Shown: positions 39,687 to 48,104 of the stretch, one piece after another
Layout: every line of letters begins with the position of its first letter
How positions within the stretch are numbered: position 1 is the stretch's first letter
Origin: Mariprofundus ferrinatatus
GTDB lineage: Bacteria; Pseudomonadota; Zetaproteobacteria; Mariprofundales; Mariprofundaceae
Direction of reading: 5' to 3'
Length of the DNA stretch: 64,000 nt
Assembly: GCF_002795825.1 (NCBI RefSeq)
Contig: NZ_CP018800.1
Span: 62,001-126,000 of the forward strand
The notes under the pieces: model-generated
Databases searched by the model: none
What the model saw: the letters and a program-made list of their open reading frames with translations, nothing else
Told to the model about the DNA's origin: nothing
Translations under genes and position numbers: made by a program

Positions 39687-40649
39687 ATGAACGCCCCCCC
39701 AATCAAACCCCGGGTACAGCTCTATATCGGCCCGGAACTGGCCCGTTACGGTTTCGGCGAAGGGCACCCCTTCGGTCCCGACCGAATGGACGCCTTTTTT
39801 CGCGAGGCGGTACGGTTGGGGCTCGACCGCAGGGTGGATATCGCGGTACCGGTCATCGCATCCCGCTCCGGGATCGAACGCTTCCATACGAATGATTATG
39901 TTGAGCGCGTCATCAAACAATCGGCAAGCGGAGTGGGATATCTCGACTACGGCGACACCCCCGCCTTCAAGGGGGTTTATGAAGCAGCAGCCACGGTGGT
40001 CGGTAGTGTGCTGGCGGCCGCAGATGGGATGATCAAGGGAACGCACCGCCGCTGTTTCGTGCCGATTGCCGGGTTGCACCATGCCAGGCGCGACCGGGCA
40101 GCAGGCTTCTGTGTGTTTAACGACGCCGGTGTTCTGATCGAAACCCTGCGCGCCGTGCACGGCATTCGCCGGATCGCATACGTCGATATCGATGCCCATC
40201 ACGGTGACGGCCTGTTTTATGCTTTTGAAGAGGATGCCGGTCTCTGCATCGTCGATCTGCATGAGGATGGCGCCTGCCTCTATCCCGGCACCGGATTCGC
40301 CTATGAAACAGGGTCGGGTGAAGCTGTCGGCAGCAAGCTCAACCTGCCGCTGTCGCCAGGAGCGAACGACACCGATTTTGCGCGCATCTGGCCGCAGGCG
40401 GAACGTTTCGTCCGGGATTTCCAGCCTGAGTTTATCATCCTGCAGTGCGGCGCAGACTCGATTGCCGGTGATCCGATCACCGATCTTCGGCTATCTCCGC
40501 AATCCCACGCCCAAGCTGCAGCATCGCTCTGCAGAATCGCCGATGAGTTTGCTCAGGGCAGACTGATCGCCCTGGGTGGTGGCGGTTACAATCGCAAGAA
40601 TCTTGCAGATGGGTGGTGTGCTGTTCTTTCTGCGATGATTGAGAGCTGA
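39687..40649 (+). CDS. Histone-deacetylase-family (AcuC/class II type) deacetylase
   Basis: A 320-residue zinc hydrolase of the HDAC/AcuC superfamily. Zinc and catalytic motifs are intact: GLHHARRDRAAGFCVFND, YVDIDAHHGDG, and ALGGGGYN near the end. Members remove acetyl or other acyl groups from protein lysines or polyamines. Acs on the same strand upstream is a natural target by analogy with AcuC in Bacillus; this is inference. The ATG at 39687 starts a proline-rich leader. Confidence 0.88.
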   Translation: MNAPPIKPRVQLYIGPELARYGFGEGHPFGPDRMDAFFREAVRLGLDRRVDIAVPVIASRSGIERFHTNDYVERVIKQSASGVGYLDYGDTPAFKGVYEAAATVVGSVLAAADGMIKGTHRRCFVPIAGLHHARRDRAAGFCVFNDAGVLIETLRAVHGIRRIAYVDIDAHHGDGLFYAFEEDAGLCIVDLHEDGACLYPGTGFAYETGSGEAVGSKLNLPLSPGANDTDFARIWPQAERFVRDFQPEFIILQCGADSIAGDPITDLRLSPQSHAQAAASLCRIADEFAQGRLIALGGGGYNRKNLADGWCAVLSAMIES

Positions 40650-40653
40650 CCGG

Positions 40654-42270
40654 TTACTCCTGCCTGATTGCAACGCCTTCACCGCGAGCATCGGGAATGC
40701 CTGTGAGTTTGCCTGTCTCGCGTTCAATCAGGATGGCGTGCATGTTTCCGTACCGGCGCTTCATCAGTTTGAGTTTATGGCCTCGCTTCTGAAGTTCGTT
40801 AGCCACATCAGGATTGAAGGCTCCCTGCTCATGTTGGATTTCATCGGGCAGAAACTGGTGGTGATAACGAGGTGCGTTGACCCATTCGGCAGCCGCGGTT
40901 TCATCGAGCATGAAACCGAGCGAGGCAAGCAGCACCATGCTGATAATACGTGAACCGCCAGGGGTACCGACGATGAAGGTGCGATCCGGGCCGATCACGA
41001 AGGTCGGTGTCATGGAGCTGAGCATGCGCTTACCCGGCGCCACGGCATTGGCGCTCCCCTGCACGAGCCCGAACGCATTGGGCTTGCCGGGGCGGGTGGC
41101 GAAATCATCCATCTCGTCATTAAGCAGGATGCCGGTGGAGGGGGAGAGGTAGCCCGAGCCGAAAGCGTAGTTGATAGAGAGGGTGGCGGAGACCATGTTG
41201 CCTTCGGCATCAATCACGGAAAAATGGGTGGTATCGGTTCCCGGCCCGATCGCATCGCTGCTGTTGCCGATTTCACTGCTCGGCGTGGCATGCTCCATGC
41301 GGATACCTGCACGCTGCTGCTGCAGACGCTTCGGGTTAAGCAGGTCGGGGATTTCGACAAAGTCGCTATCACCCATATGGGCATTTCGATCGCGGTAGGC
41401 ACGCTTCATCGCTTCAACCAGCAGATGGATACGATCGGACTGATTCAATACCTTCAGGTTGTCATCTTGAAGCTGGCCAAAAACATTCGCCAGAGTCATG
41501 CCGCCCGATGATGGCAGCGCTGCAGAGACAAACTGGAATCCCCGATAATCGAATATGATCGGCTCTCTTTCGATAACACGGTAGGTGGCTAGATCTGATT
41601 CGCGGATCAGGCCGCCATCACGTTTCATGTCAGCCACCAGTCTTCCCGCAGTTTCGCCGCGGTAGAAGTCGTCCCTCCCACCCCTTGCAAAACGGCGCAG
41701 CGTGTCGGCCAGTGCCGGCTGGCGAATCGTATCACCGGCAAGGAAGGTGGTTCGCGCCATGTCGCTGAAGGCGCTGCTGCGCCACTCCAGCATCGATCTT
41801 AGTCTTGGCCCGACTGCAAAACCGTTGCTTGCCAGATCTATCGCCGGCTGGGTGATCACATTTCGATTCAGTCTGCCGTAAGTTTCGATCAGGTGGTCCA
41901 CACCTGCGGCCAGCCCCGGAACCCCCGCCGATTGCGGCCCGTCGATGCTGGACTGCTGCTCAAAGACTTCTCCATTTCCGGCCAGTTTCGGGGAGGTCTC
42001 GCGCGCATCGATCATCACATAACGGTCCTCTCTGGCGATATAGAGGAGAAAGAATCCGCCCCCGCCGATGCCTGAGGAGCCGGGCTCCACCACCCCCAGT
42101 GCAAGAGCAGTTGCCGCTGCCGCGTCAAAGGCATTACCGCTCTTTTCCAGCATCGCCATGCCTGCTTCAGCGGCACTTTTCTGTGCTGCAACCACCATGG
42201 CCTGATATGGAGCAGCCGACAGGGCAGACGGGGCACATATCAGGAGCAGTAGCAGGAAACGGAAAAGCAT
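40654..42270 (-). CDS. ggt: Gamma-glutamyltransferase
   Basis: A 538-residue secreted enzyme with a signal peptide (residues 1-18). GGT is made as one chain that cleaves itself before the catalytic Thr; here that Thr is the first in TTHFSVIDAEGN, near residue 347. Other motifs are GGGGFFLLY near 70 and LNDEMDDFATRPG further on. It hydrolyses glutathione in the periplasm. The ATG overlaps the mutY stop (TAATG), so it is co-translated with mutY. Confidence 0.93.
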   Translation of the reverse strand: MLFRFLLLLLICAPSALSAAPYQAMVVAAQKSAAEAGMAMLEKSGNAFDAAAATALALGVVEPGSSGIGGGGFFLLYIAREDRYVMIDARETSPKLAGNGEVFEQQSSIDGPQSAGVPGLAAGVDHLIETYGRLNRNVITQPAIDLASNGFAVGPRLRSMLEWRSSAFSDMARTTFLAGDTIRQPALADTLRRFARGGRDDFYRGETAGRLVADMKRDGGLIRESDLATYRVIEREPIIFDYRGFQFVSAALPSSGGMTLANVFGQLQDDNLKVLNQSDRIHLLVEAMKRAYRDRNAHMGDSDFVEIPDLLNPKRLQQQRAGIRMEHATPSSEIGNSSDAIGPGTDTTHFSVIDAEGNMVSATLSINYAFGSGYLSPSTGILLNDEMDDFATRPGKPNAFGLVQGSANAVAPGKRMLSSMTPTFVIGPDRTFIVGTPGGSRIISMVLLASLGFMLDETAAAEWVNAPRYHHQFLPDEIQHEQGAFNPDVANELQKRGHKLKLMKRRYGNMHAILIERETGKLTGIPDARGEGVAIRQE

Positions 42271-43220
42271 TATGTAACCTTCTCAAGCAGGCGAAGGATG
42301 CCTGTCGGCAGGGCAAACCCTTCTATTGAGGAAACCCAGCGACCACAGCCGACAGGATCAGAGTCGAGATGCTGCGGATAGAGGTGTAACCGCCTGTGGG
42401 TCAGTTGATGGATATGTAGCGGCCCCTTATCGGGTGTCTCTGTTAATTCAGTGATCGGCGGCGACCAGAGCCCTCCCCATATGCCTGTGTCGGGACGTTG
42501 CGTCAGCCAGATCCCCCTCTGCGAACAGATAAAAAGATCAACGCGCCAGTGCAGATCAAGAACCGCTGTGCTTTTGCGAACCGCATTTGTCGCCTCAACC
42601 TGAAAAGCGCAATCGCAACATTCATTCACAGGACATGAAGCGCAGTCTGATGATCTGGCTGAGCACACAGTCGCACCCAGCTCCATCATGGCCTGATTCC
42701 AGATGGCAGGGGTGCCGGATTCAGCAATAGCCTGCTCGGCCAGAAGCCATAGCTCCTTGTCGCTTGCTTCAGCTGTTGCATGCCAGCGCTTGAGTACCCG
42801 CTTCACATTGCCGTCGAGTACCGCTGTTTGCATGCCGAAGCAGAACGAGGCAATGGCGCCTGCTGTGGAGCGGCCGATGCCGGGAAGTTTCATGATGTCA
42901 TCGAAGCGGTGAGGGAATTTGCCAAGGTAATCGGAGTCGATCATGCGGGCACTCTGATGGATAAAACGTGCGCGACGGTAGTAGCCGAGCCCCTCCCACG
43001 CCTTCAGTACCTCATCCACAGAGGCAGCAGCAAGCGAGCTGATTGTCGGGAATTGCGTAAACCATGCAAGGTAACGTGGAAGAACGGTTTTCACCTGCGT
43101 CTGCTGCAGCATGATTTCGGAGATCCAGATTCGGTAGGGATCAGTTGTTTCCCGCCAGGGAAGTTGACGGGCGTTATCTGCGTACCAGGTGAGCAGGGCT
43201 CTACATCGGTCTGAATACAA
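42270..43220 (-). CDS. mutY: A/G-specific adenine glycosylase MutY
   Basis: A 316-residue base-excision-repair enzyme that removes adenine opposite 8-oxoguanine. The helix-hairpin-helix and catalytic Asp region is intact (MKLPGIGRSTAGAIASFCFG), as is EIMLQQTQVKTV near the N-terminus. The 4Fe-4S cluster cysteines fit C-x6-C-x2-C-x5-C at about residues 194-212. A C-terminal MutT-like domain follows. The start is TTG, overlapping the TonB-like gene by 20 bases. Length is slightly short for MutY but the domains are complete. Confidence 0.92.
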   Translation of the reverse strand: MYSDRCRALLTWYADNARQLPWRETTDPYRIWISEIMLQQTQVKTVLPRYLAWFTQFPTISSLAAASVDEVLKAWEGLGYYRRARFIHQSARMIDSDYLGKFPHRFDDIMKLPGIGRSTAGAIASFCFGMQTAVLDGNVKRVLKRWHATAEASDKELWLLAEQAIAESGTPAIWNQAMMELGATVCSARSSDCASCPVNECCDCAFQVEATNAVRKSTAVLDLHWRVDLFICSQRGIWLTQRPDTGIWGGLWSPPITELTETPDKGPLHIHQLTHRRLHLYPQHLDSDPVGCGRWVSSIEGFALPTGILRLLEKVT

Positions 43221-44106
43221 ACCTGTCCTCTATTACCTCAAAGGTGAGATAGAAGCTGACGCGATCCAGCCCCCATGACGAGGGCAACACCTTAAACGGG
43301 GCTGCCGCATGAATCGCTTCCACGGCACTGTTGTTGATCTGGGGAATCGGGCTCGGCCTGAGGATTTCAACACCAGCAAGATCCCCGTTTTTCTCGATTG
43401 TCAGCTTGATCAGGGAGCGGCGCGCATCTTCGGCAAACCTTTCGTAGTTTGCCTGACCAGGACGCCACTGCTCCTCAAGCGCCCTTACCAGCGCCTGGGC
43501 ATAGGGGGCATATTTGGCTTCGCGCGTGTTGATCGGAATGTCTGCCTCTTTGGACAGCTTCTGTTTCATGCGTCGCTCGCGCTCGAAATCACGAGAGAGC
43601 TGTGACAGCGCTACTGCCGATGGCATCAGATTAGAGAGGGGGACTTTAGCCGGATCCCTCGGCTTGGGTTTGGCTTTATCTGCCTTCTGTTGCTTTTTAA
43701 GCTGGCTGCTATCGGGAAACTCGCTTCGTTTAGCCATCAGGCGGGAGCGACTCTGCTGGTTAAGCGGGGGTGGCGTCTTGGGCTGTTGCGGGGGGGCGGG
43801 TTGCGGGCGCTGCTGATCGCCGGAGACTGGAGCCTTGGCCATGCGTGTTATGCGGTCCTCGGCTTTGCTGCCGCCGCTGGCGGTGCGGTTGGACATTGTC
43901 CTGGCATCCTCGGGTGTTTTTTTCGCTTGTGATTTCTTATCGTCCAGCAGAACGACATCCATGATCTGCGGCGTATTCTTTTTCGGCAGCGGTTTGTCGT
44001 TATCGATGTAATCAATCATCACCACCAGCAGAATATGCAGGGCAATCGAGGCGATGAGTGCACCGCCGAATCGGCGCTGAGCGCTGGTTAGATCATCTGT
44101 TTTCAT
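43201..44106 (-). CDS. TonB-like protein
   Basis: A 301-residue protein: one N-terminal membrane helix (ALIASIALHILLVVMIDYI), a long proline/lysine/glutamine-rich periplasmic linker (RPQPAPPQQPKTPPPLNQ, PKPRDPAKVPLS) and a C-terminal domain of TonB/TolA shape (EEQWRPGQANYERFAE... IPQINNSAVEAIHAAAPF). TonB-type proteins transduce proton-motive force to outer-membrane receptors, but no exbB/exbD or TonB-dependent receptor is near. The ATG at 44106 is chosen over a longer frame because it follows the Gx gene normally. It overlaps that gene by 14 bases. Confidence 0.82.
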   Translation of the reverse strand: MKTDDLTSAQRRFGGALIASIALHILLVVMIDYIDNDKPLPKKNTPQIMDVVLLDDKKSQAKKTPEDARTMSNRTASGGSKAEDRITRMAKAPVSGDQQRPQPAPPQQPKTPPPLNQQSRSRLMAKRSEFPDSSQLKKQQKADKAKPKPRDPAKVPLSNLMPSAVALSQLSRDFERERRMKQKLSKEADIPINTREAKYAPYAQALVRALEEQWRPGQANYERFAEDARRSLIKLTIEKNGDLAGVEILRPSPIPQINNSAVEAIHAAAPFKVLPSSWGLDRVSFYLTFEVIEDRFVFRPM

Positions 44107-44629
44107 CAGGATACTCAAGTCTCGCCGCAATATACCCTGCCAGCGCCCCATTTAGCCAGCCGGTCATTGTAGAGAGAAGCAGCAATGGGGGCAGCGCGAA
44201 ATAGAGAGCGCTCTGCTGAATAAAAAGTGTCTCCACTGTTACAAACTGAGCCACCATGTGGGCGAGAGCCCCCAGCAGGCTGACACCGATAAGTGTGATG
44301 CCCGGAATAAAGCGCCATGCCGCAATCATGAAAAGAGCGGCAGCGAGGCCGCCAGCCATGCTGATAACGAATGTAGGCGTAAAGAGTGTACCGATAAAGA
44401 AGCTGCCAACGATGACGCGACCGATGGAGAGCATGAGTGCGGCACTGGGGCCGAGCCAGAGCAGGGCAAGCAGCGTAACAAGGTTGGCAAGCCCCGGCTT
44501 GAACCATGGCCCGAGGCTGGGAAGCGCTGCCTCAAAAACATGCAGTCCAATGGCCAGCAGCAGCAGTGCCACCCAGTTCGCCCTGCCCTGCAGCTGGGCA
44601 AGCGGTGGCCGTGGCAGCGGATGATTCAT
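44093..44629 (-). CDS. Gx-transporter family membrane protein (HepI-like)
   Basis: A 178-residue membrane protein with about five helices. It matches the Gx transporter family (heptaprenyl diphosphate synthase component I-like, PF07456 type): PGLANLVTLLALLWLGPSAALMLSIGRVIVGSFFIGTL is characteristic. The annotation as a prenyl synthase subunit is probably misleading; these are small transporters often next to NusG-domain-II or flavin genes. The ATG at 44629 is one base after the NusG-II stop. Confidence 0.82.
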   Translation of the reverse strand: MNHPLPRPPLAQLQGRANWVALLLLAIGLHVFEAALPSLGPWFKPGLANLVTLLALLWLGPSAALMLSIGRVIVGSFFIGTLFTPTFVISMAGGLAAALFMIAAWRFIPGITLIGVSLLGALAHMVAQFVTVETLFIQQSALYFALPPLLLLSTMTGWLNGALAGYIAARLEYPDENR

Positions 44630-44630
44630 G

Positions 44631-45065
44631 TTATTCGACAATGGCATCGAAACGACCCTGGGTGCGACCGCGGATGGCAATCAGAATACGGTTGGGAACG
44701 CAGACGATCATATCACCCGCATGTTGGTGGGCGCCGGAATAGACACAGCGTTGAGCATCGCAGGGCGAAGCGCTGAAGCGGACGCCGCTCTCATCAATCA
44801 CGATCTCGGCTGCACCGATACTGCCCTCGACCTGCAGGTGTGTGGGCGGTTCCCCGGCATTGGGAAGTGGATAGGTGGCAAGCAGCGTTTTCCCGAAATA
44901 GACCTCGGCTACGGCAGGGCCGGATGCGGCCACAGCCTGTACGAAAAACCACGCCGAAGCGATTGCTGTCAGCGAAACGAACAGCAGGATTCGATCGCTC
45001 ACACTTCCCATAAGCAGGGTTCTCATGCCCTGGCGGGGAATTCGGGTATTCACTGATGCAGCCAT
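44631..45065 (-). CDS. NusG domain II-containing exported protein
   Basis: A 144-residue protein with an N-terminal signal/anchor helix (DRILLFVSLTAIASAWFFVQAVA) and a small beta domain of the NusG-II type (PF07009). Two cysteines sit in SPCDAQRCVYSG, a feature of the family, and VCVPNRILIAIRG follows. It is a periplasmic accessory domain, not the transcription factor NusG. It always tends to accompany Gx-transporter genes, and here forms an operon with one. Exact role unknown. Confidence 0.85.
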   Translation of the reverse strand: MAASVNTRIPRQGMRTLLMGSVSDRILLFVSLTAIASAWFFVQAVAASGPAVAEVYFGKTLLATYPLPNAGEPPTHLQVEGSIGAAEIVIDESGVRFSASPCDAQRCVYSGAHQHAGDMIVCVPNRILIAIRGRTQGRFDAIVE

Positions 45066-45089
45066 GCGCCCTATGGTAGCAGCAGATAG

Positions 45090-45530
45090 CAGATAGAATC
45101 CATGAGGGGGCAGTCACTGGCGAAGGTTACGGGCGAAACGATGCTGCAGGTATTCAATATCGATTGCGTCGGGCCTTTGCGGGTAGTGCAGAGGCTGGCC
45201 GAGCGAGTGGCTGTTGCCAAAGGTGTGATTGCAAACGTCAGTTCTAAAATGGGCTCATCAGAGGATAACAGCAGCGGTGGCACCTATGCCTATCGCGCTG
45301 CCAAGGCGGGGCTGGTGATCGTTTCAAAATCGATGGCGGTTGATCTGGCCCCGCTTGGGGTGCAGGTGATCACGCTGCATCCTGGCTGGGTGGCCACAGA
45401 CATGACCGGAAACAGCGGGCTGATCGATGTCGATACATCCGTTGCCGGCATGTGTCGGGTGATTAACGAGGCGCGCGATTATTCCCCCGGACAGTTTATT
45501 GCATTTGACGGTAAAGTTGTGCCATATTAA
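45090..45530 (+). pseudogene. 5'-truncated short-chain dehydrogenase
   Basis: The frame encodes only the C-terminal half of an SDR enzyme: VANVSSKMGS then the catalytic YAYRAAKAG (Tyr-x3-Lys) and VITLHPGWVATDMTG. The Rossmann N-terminus with the TGxxxGxG cofactor motif is absent, and an in-frame TAG at 45087 blocks any extension. The first ATG is 45102. Without NAD(P) binding it cannot work as an SDR, so I read it as a remnant of a C-factor/CsgA-type SDR of about 230 residues. Confidence 0.7.
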
Positions 45531-45571
45531 GCGAGAGATCACTGTTTGCTTGCAAACTATCGGAGGGGTTT

Positions 45572-46390
45572 ATGCCTGAAACATCAAATATCCAGGAGCT
45601 GATAAGCGTTTATGTTATCCCCTGGGGAATCAATATTGCGCTCGCGCTGGCAATCTTTGTTGTCGGTCGCCGGGTTGCAAAAATCCTGCTTAGTGTCGTT
45701 GATAAAATGCTTAGAAAGGCCGATCTGGACCCAATACTGGTCAATTTCGTTCATTCGATCCTCAACGCCCTGTTGCTGCTTGTTATTATCATCGCCTCCC
45801 TCGACCAGCTCGGCGTCGATACAACCTCCTTTATCGCGTTGATCGGTGCTGCCGGTCTTGCTGTCGGCCTGGCGCTGCAGGGCTCCCTGCAGAACTTTGC
45901 CGCAGGTGTGCTGCTGATCGTATTCCGCCCTTTCAAGGTGGGTGACTTTGTTGAAGCAGCGGGTACCTCCGGCGTAATTGAAGTGATTGGTATCTTTACC
46001 ACCACGATGAAAACAGGCGATAACCGCGAGATCATTATCCCTAACGGCTCAATCTATAACGGGACAATCACCAACTATTCGGCACGCCCAACCCGGCGCG
46101 TCGATATGGTGTTCGGGATCGGTTATGGCGACGATATCCGCAAGGCCAAGGAGATCATGCAGGGCATTATCGATGCCGATGAGCGCATCCTGAAAGAGCC
46201 TGCGCCATTGATTGCCGTGGGAGCACTTGCCGACTCGAGTGTTAACTTCAATGTCCGCCCATGGGTCAACTCAGGCGATTACTGGCCTGTTTACTTCGAT
46301 CTCAACGAGAAGATTAAACTGGCATTCGATGAAAACGGCATCTCCATCCCGTATCCGCAGATGGATCTGCATATTTCCAAGCCGGAATAA
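45572..46390 (+). CDS. mscS: Small-conductance mechanosensitive channel MscS
   Basis: A 272-residue MscS channel with three transmembrane helices, the pore-lining helix GSLQNFAAGVLLIVFRPFKVGD (Gly/Ala-packed), and the cytoplasmic beta domain (TGDNREIIIPNGSIYNGTITNYS). It opens on membrane tension to release solutes in osmotic downshock. GGAGG seven bases before the ATG is a strong ribosome site. Length near E. coli MscS (286). A terminator follows. Confidence 0.94.
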   Translation: MPETSNIQELISVYVIPWGINIALALAIFVVGRRVAKILLSVVDKMLRKADLDPILVNFVHSILNALLLLVIIIASLDQLGVDTTSFIALIGAAGLAVGLALQGSLQNFAAGVLLIVFRPFKVGDFVEAAGTSGVIEVIGIFTTTMKTGDNREIIIPNGSIYNGTITNYSARPTRRVDMVFGIGYGDDIRKAKEIMQGIIDADERILKEPAPLIAVGALADSSVNFNVRPWVNSGDYWPVYFDLNEKIKLAFDENGISIPYPQMDLHISKPE

Positions 46391-46410
46391 AAGCCTGTCA
46401 CGATCAACAA

Positions 46411-46440
46411 AAAGGGGCGGTAATAACCGCCCCTTTTTTA
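46411..46440 (+). terminator. Terminator after mscS
   Basis: Stem AAAGGGGCGG/CCGCCCCTTT with a six-base loop and T run. It ends mscS and, by symmetry, could also stop the converging cupin gene. Confidence 0.9.
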
Positions 46441-46459
46441 TTTTCAGGCAAGCGCACTG

Positions 46460-47584
46460 TTACTTGCGGCGTACGGCAAATGAGAGCGCTTCACCCGGTT
46501 CGTCGCCAAGGCAGATAACCGAGTGCCAGACACAGTTGTCGAGATCACGCTGGGGCATCAGAAGTACGTCGCCGGCATGAAGAATATATCCATAACCTTT
46601 TTCGACCAGGTGCTGCGTAAACAGGGCCGAGCGATCCATCACCGCCTCCACCAGTTCATGATCGAATTCATCCATATAGGCTGACAGCACAGCCCTGTCG
46701 GAGAGCATCTCCGCCAGCGCAAGCCGATCGGTGGCATCGGGCAGTAACCGGGTAACCTCATCGCTGTTCGCCGGATTGGTGATAAAGTCTATCAACGCGT
46801 CAATCAGCAACGGTTTTGCCAGCGCCAGCCAGAAGGTGGAGCCGGAAAGCTGCGCGAACACCACGCCGTCGTGGCCGCGCTCGACATCGTGATGCATCTG
46901 GGCGCCGCCATTAGGGGCATTGAAGTAGACAATACGCTCCACGAATGCAGGTTCACCACCGACAATGTTTTCCAGTATGGAGAGGATCTGAGGGTTTTCG
47001 GTAATCGATTTCGACTCAGGGAAAATGGTGTCGCAAAGACGCCCTGCCCAGAGCTGGCGCCCGGGATCGGCGGCTACATCCTCAAGGCACTCCATGCCGA
47101 ATGAGAAGCGGAAGCGAAGTGAAGCATCCTCCTCGATAAAGGAGAGCCATGACGCCTTGCACCAGAGATTCTCAGCTATCGGCTCGCCATCCTGATCGGC
47201 ATCGAAATAGACCTTCTCAATCCCCTGCTCGTCATGCTCCTCGAATGATGAGGCAACCAGCGGAAATGTCTCGCCAAGGCGGTCGATGTAGGGAGGCTTC
47301 TCCAGAAGCGGAGAGAGTTCATCCGCATCGAGCACCTCTTCCATCAGCGCGTGTGCTGCGCCGATTTCACTCTGCCAGGAAGCCACATCGATTATGCCCG
47401 GTAGTATCGATGCCTTGTCCTGACGCCAGCGGTAAGCTACTTCGTCTGCTGCAGGTGCAGCAGGGCGGGCATCATCGCTCACCCAGCCGAGTTCGAAGCC
47501 ACGTCGAAGCAGCGGTTGCCACTCCTCTGGCCGGGAGGATGGTATCTGGTGGGAATCGGTCACATATCGCATATCGCGAATCAT
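46460..47584 (-). CDS. Cupin/JmjC-like 2-oxoglutarate Fe(II) oxygenase
   Basis: A 374-residue protein with a jelly-roll core. The iron ligands fit HxD at H231-x-D233 (in QMHHDVE) and a distal His at H354 (in CVWHSV), with an Arg near the end (R372) that could bind 2-oxoglutarate. This is the pattern of cupin-4/JmjC-type ribosomal or protein hydroxylases, but the protein is too divergent for me to name the substrate. An all-helical region of about 60 residues is inserted before the distal His. ATG at 47584 starts it. It is divergent from a tiny ORF. Confidence 0.6.
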   Translation of the reverse strand: MIRDMRYVTDSHQIPSSRPEEWQPLLRRGFELGWVSDDARPAAPAADEVAYRWRQDKASILPGIIDVASWQSEIGAAHALMEEVLDADELSPLLEKPPYIDRLGETFPLVASSFEEHDEQGIEKVYFDADQDGEPIAENLWCKASWLSFIEEDASLRFRFSFGMECLEDVAADPGRQLWAGRLCDTIFPESKSITENPQILSILENIVGGEPAFVERIVYFNAPNGGAQMHHDVERGHDGVVFAQLSGSTFWLALAKPLLIDALIDFITNPANSDEVTRLLPDATDRLALAEMLSDRAVLSAYMDEFDHELVEAVMDRSALFTQHLVEKGYGYILHAGDVLLMPQRDLDNCVWHSVICLGDEPGEALSFAVRRK

Positions 47585-47586
47585 TC

Positions 47587-47667
47587 ATGATCACCCGCGG
47601 TTTGTATATCTGTGACGGTGCCGGGCGCTGTGGCTGGCAGGTTCCCCCTGAGGAATGGGGTGAGTAG
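47587..47667 (+). CDS. Micro-ORF, 26 aa, with two cysteines
   Basis: An ATG opens a 26-residue frame (MITRGLYICDGAGRCGWQVP and six more). It has a C-x5-C pattern like a half zinc ribbon. It lies between the divergent cupin gene and the zinc-ribbon membrane protein gene. Too short to judge; it could be a leader peptide or chance. Confidence 0.2.
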   Translation: MITRGLYICDGAGRCGWQVPPEEWGE

Positions 47668-47749
47668 TGGTCTGGCTGGCGATGGTGGTTTCGCCGTCGG
47701 GGCGCTTGCTCTAGTGTGCGCACTATCCGATTTTCAGGGGTGGCAGGTT

Positions 47750-48085
47750 GTGAGTACAAGTGATCTGATTTTTTTTGGCGTTTTCTTCTGGGTTCTTTTT
47801 GTAACGGCCCGGCTTGCGGTGTTTGCCATCAAGATCGATGTTCAGCTCAAGAAGAGGCTCTGGCCCGTGGTTATCTATGGGCTGGCCGGCGTGTTGCTGC
47901 TGGTGGCCTATCTGCTCGATTTTCCGCCCAAGGGGTATGCGGTGCTGGCGGTAGCTCTGTTTGTGATTGTCTACAGCAACCTTAAAGGTTTCTACTTCTG
48001 CGACTCATGCGGCATGCTGGCCAACAAGAAGATCCTTACCACGGTGGAAAAATGCACCAAATGCGGAGCGAAAATCCAGCGCTGA
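47750..48085 (+). CDS. Membrane protein with C-terminal zinc ribbon
   Basis: A 111-residue protein with three hydrophobic helices (LIFFGVFFWVLFVTARLAVF; PVVIYGLAGVLLLVAYLL; VLAVALFVIVYSN) and a zinc ribbon at the end with two CxxC pairs (CDSCG, CTKCG). GTG 47750 is chosen because it opens directly on the first helix; the frame extends upstream without a good start. It lies beside a cupin oxygenase. Function unknown. Confidence 0.6.
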   Translation: MSTSDLIFFGVFFWVLFVTARLAVFAIKIDVQLKKRLWPVVIYGLAGVLLLVAYLLDFPPKGYAVLAVALFVIVYSNLKGFYFCDSCGMLANKKILTTVEKCTKCGAKIQR

Positions 48086-48104
48086 TTAAGGGCTCTTTTC
48101 CCTC

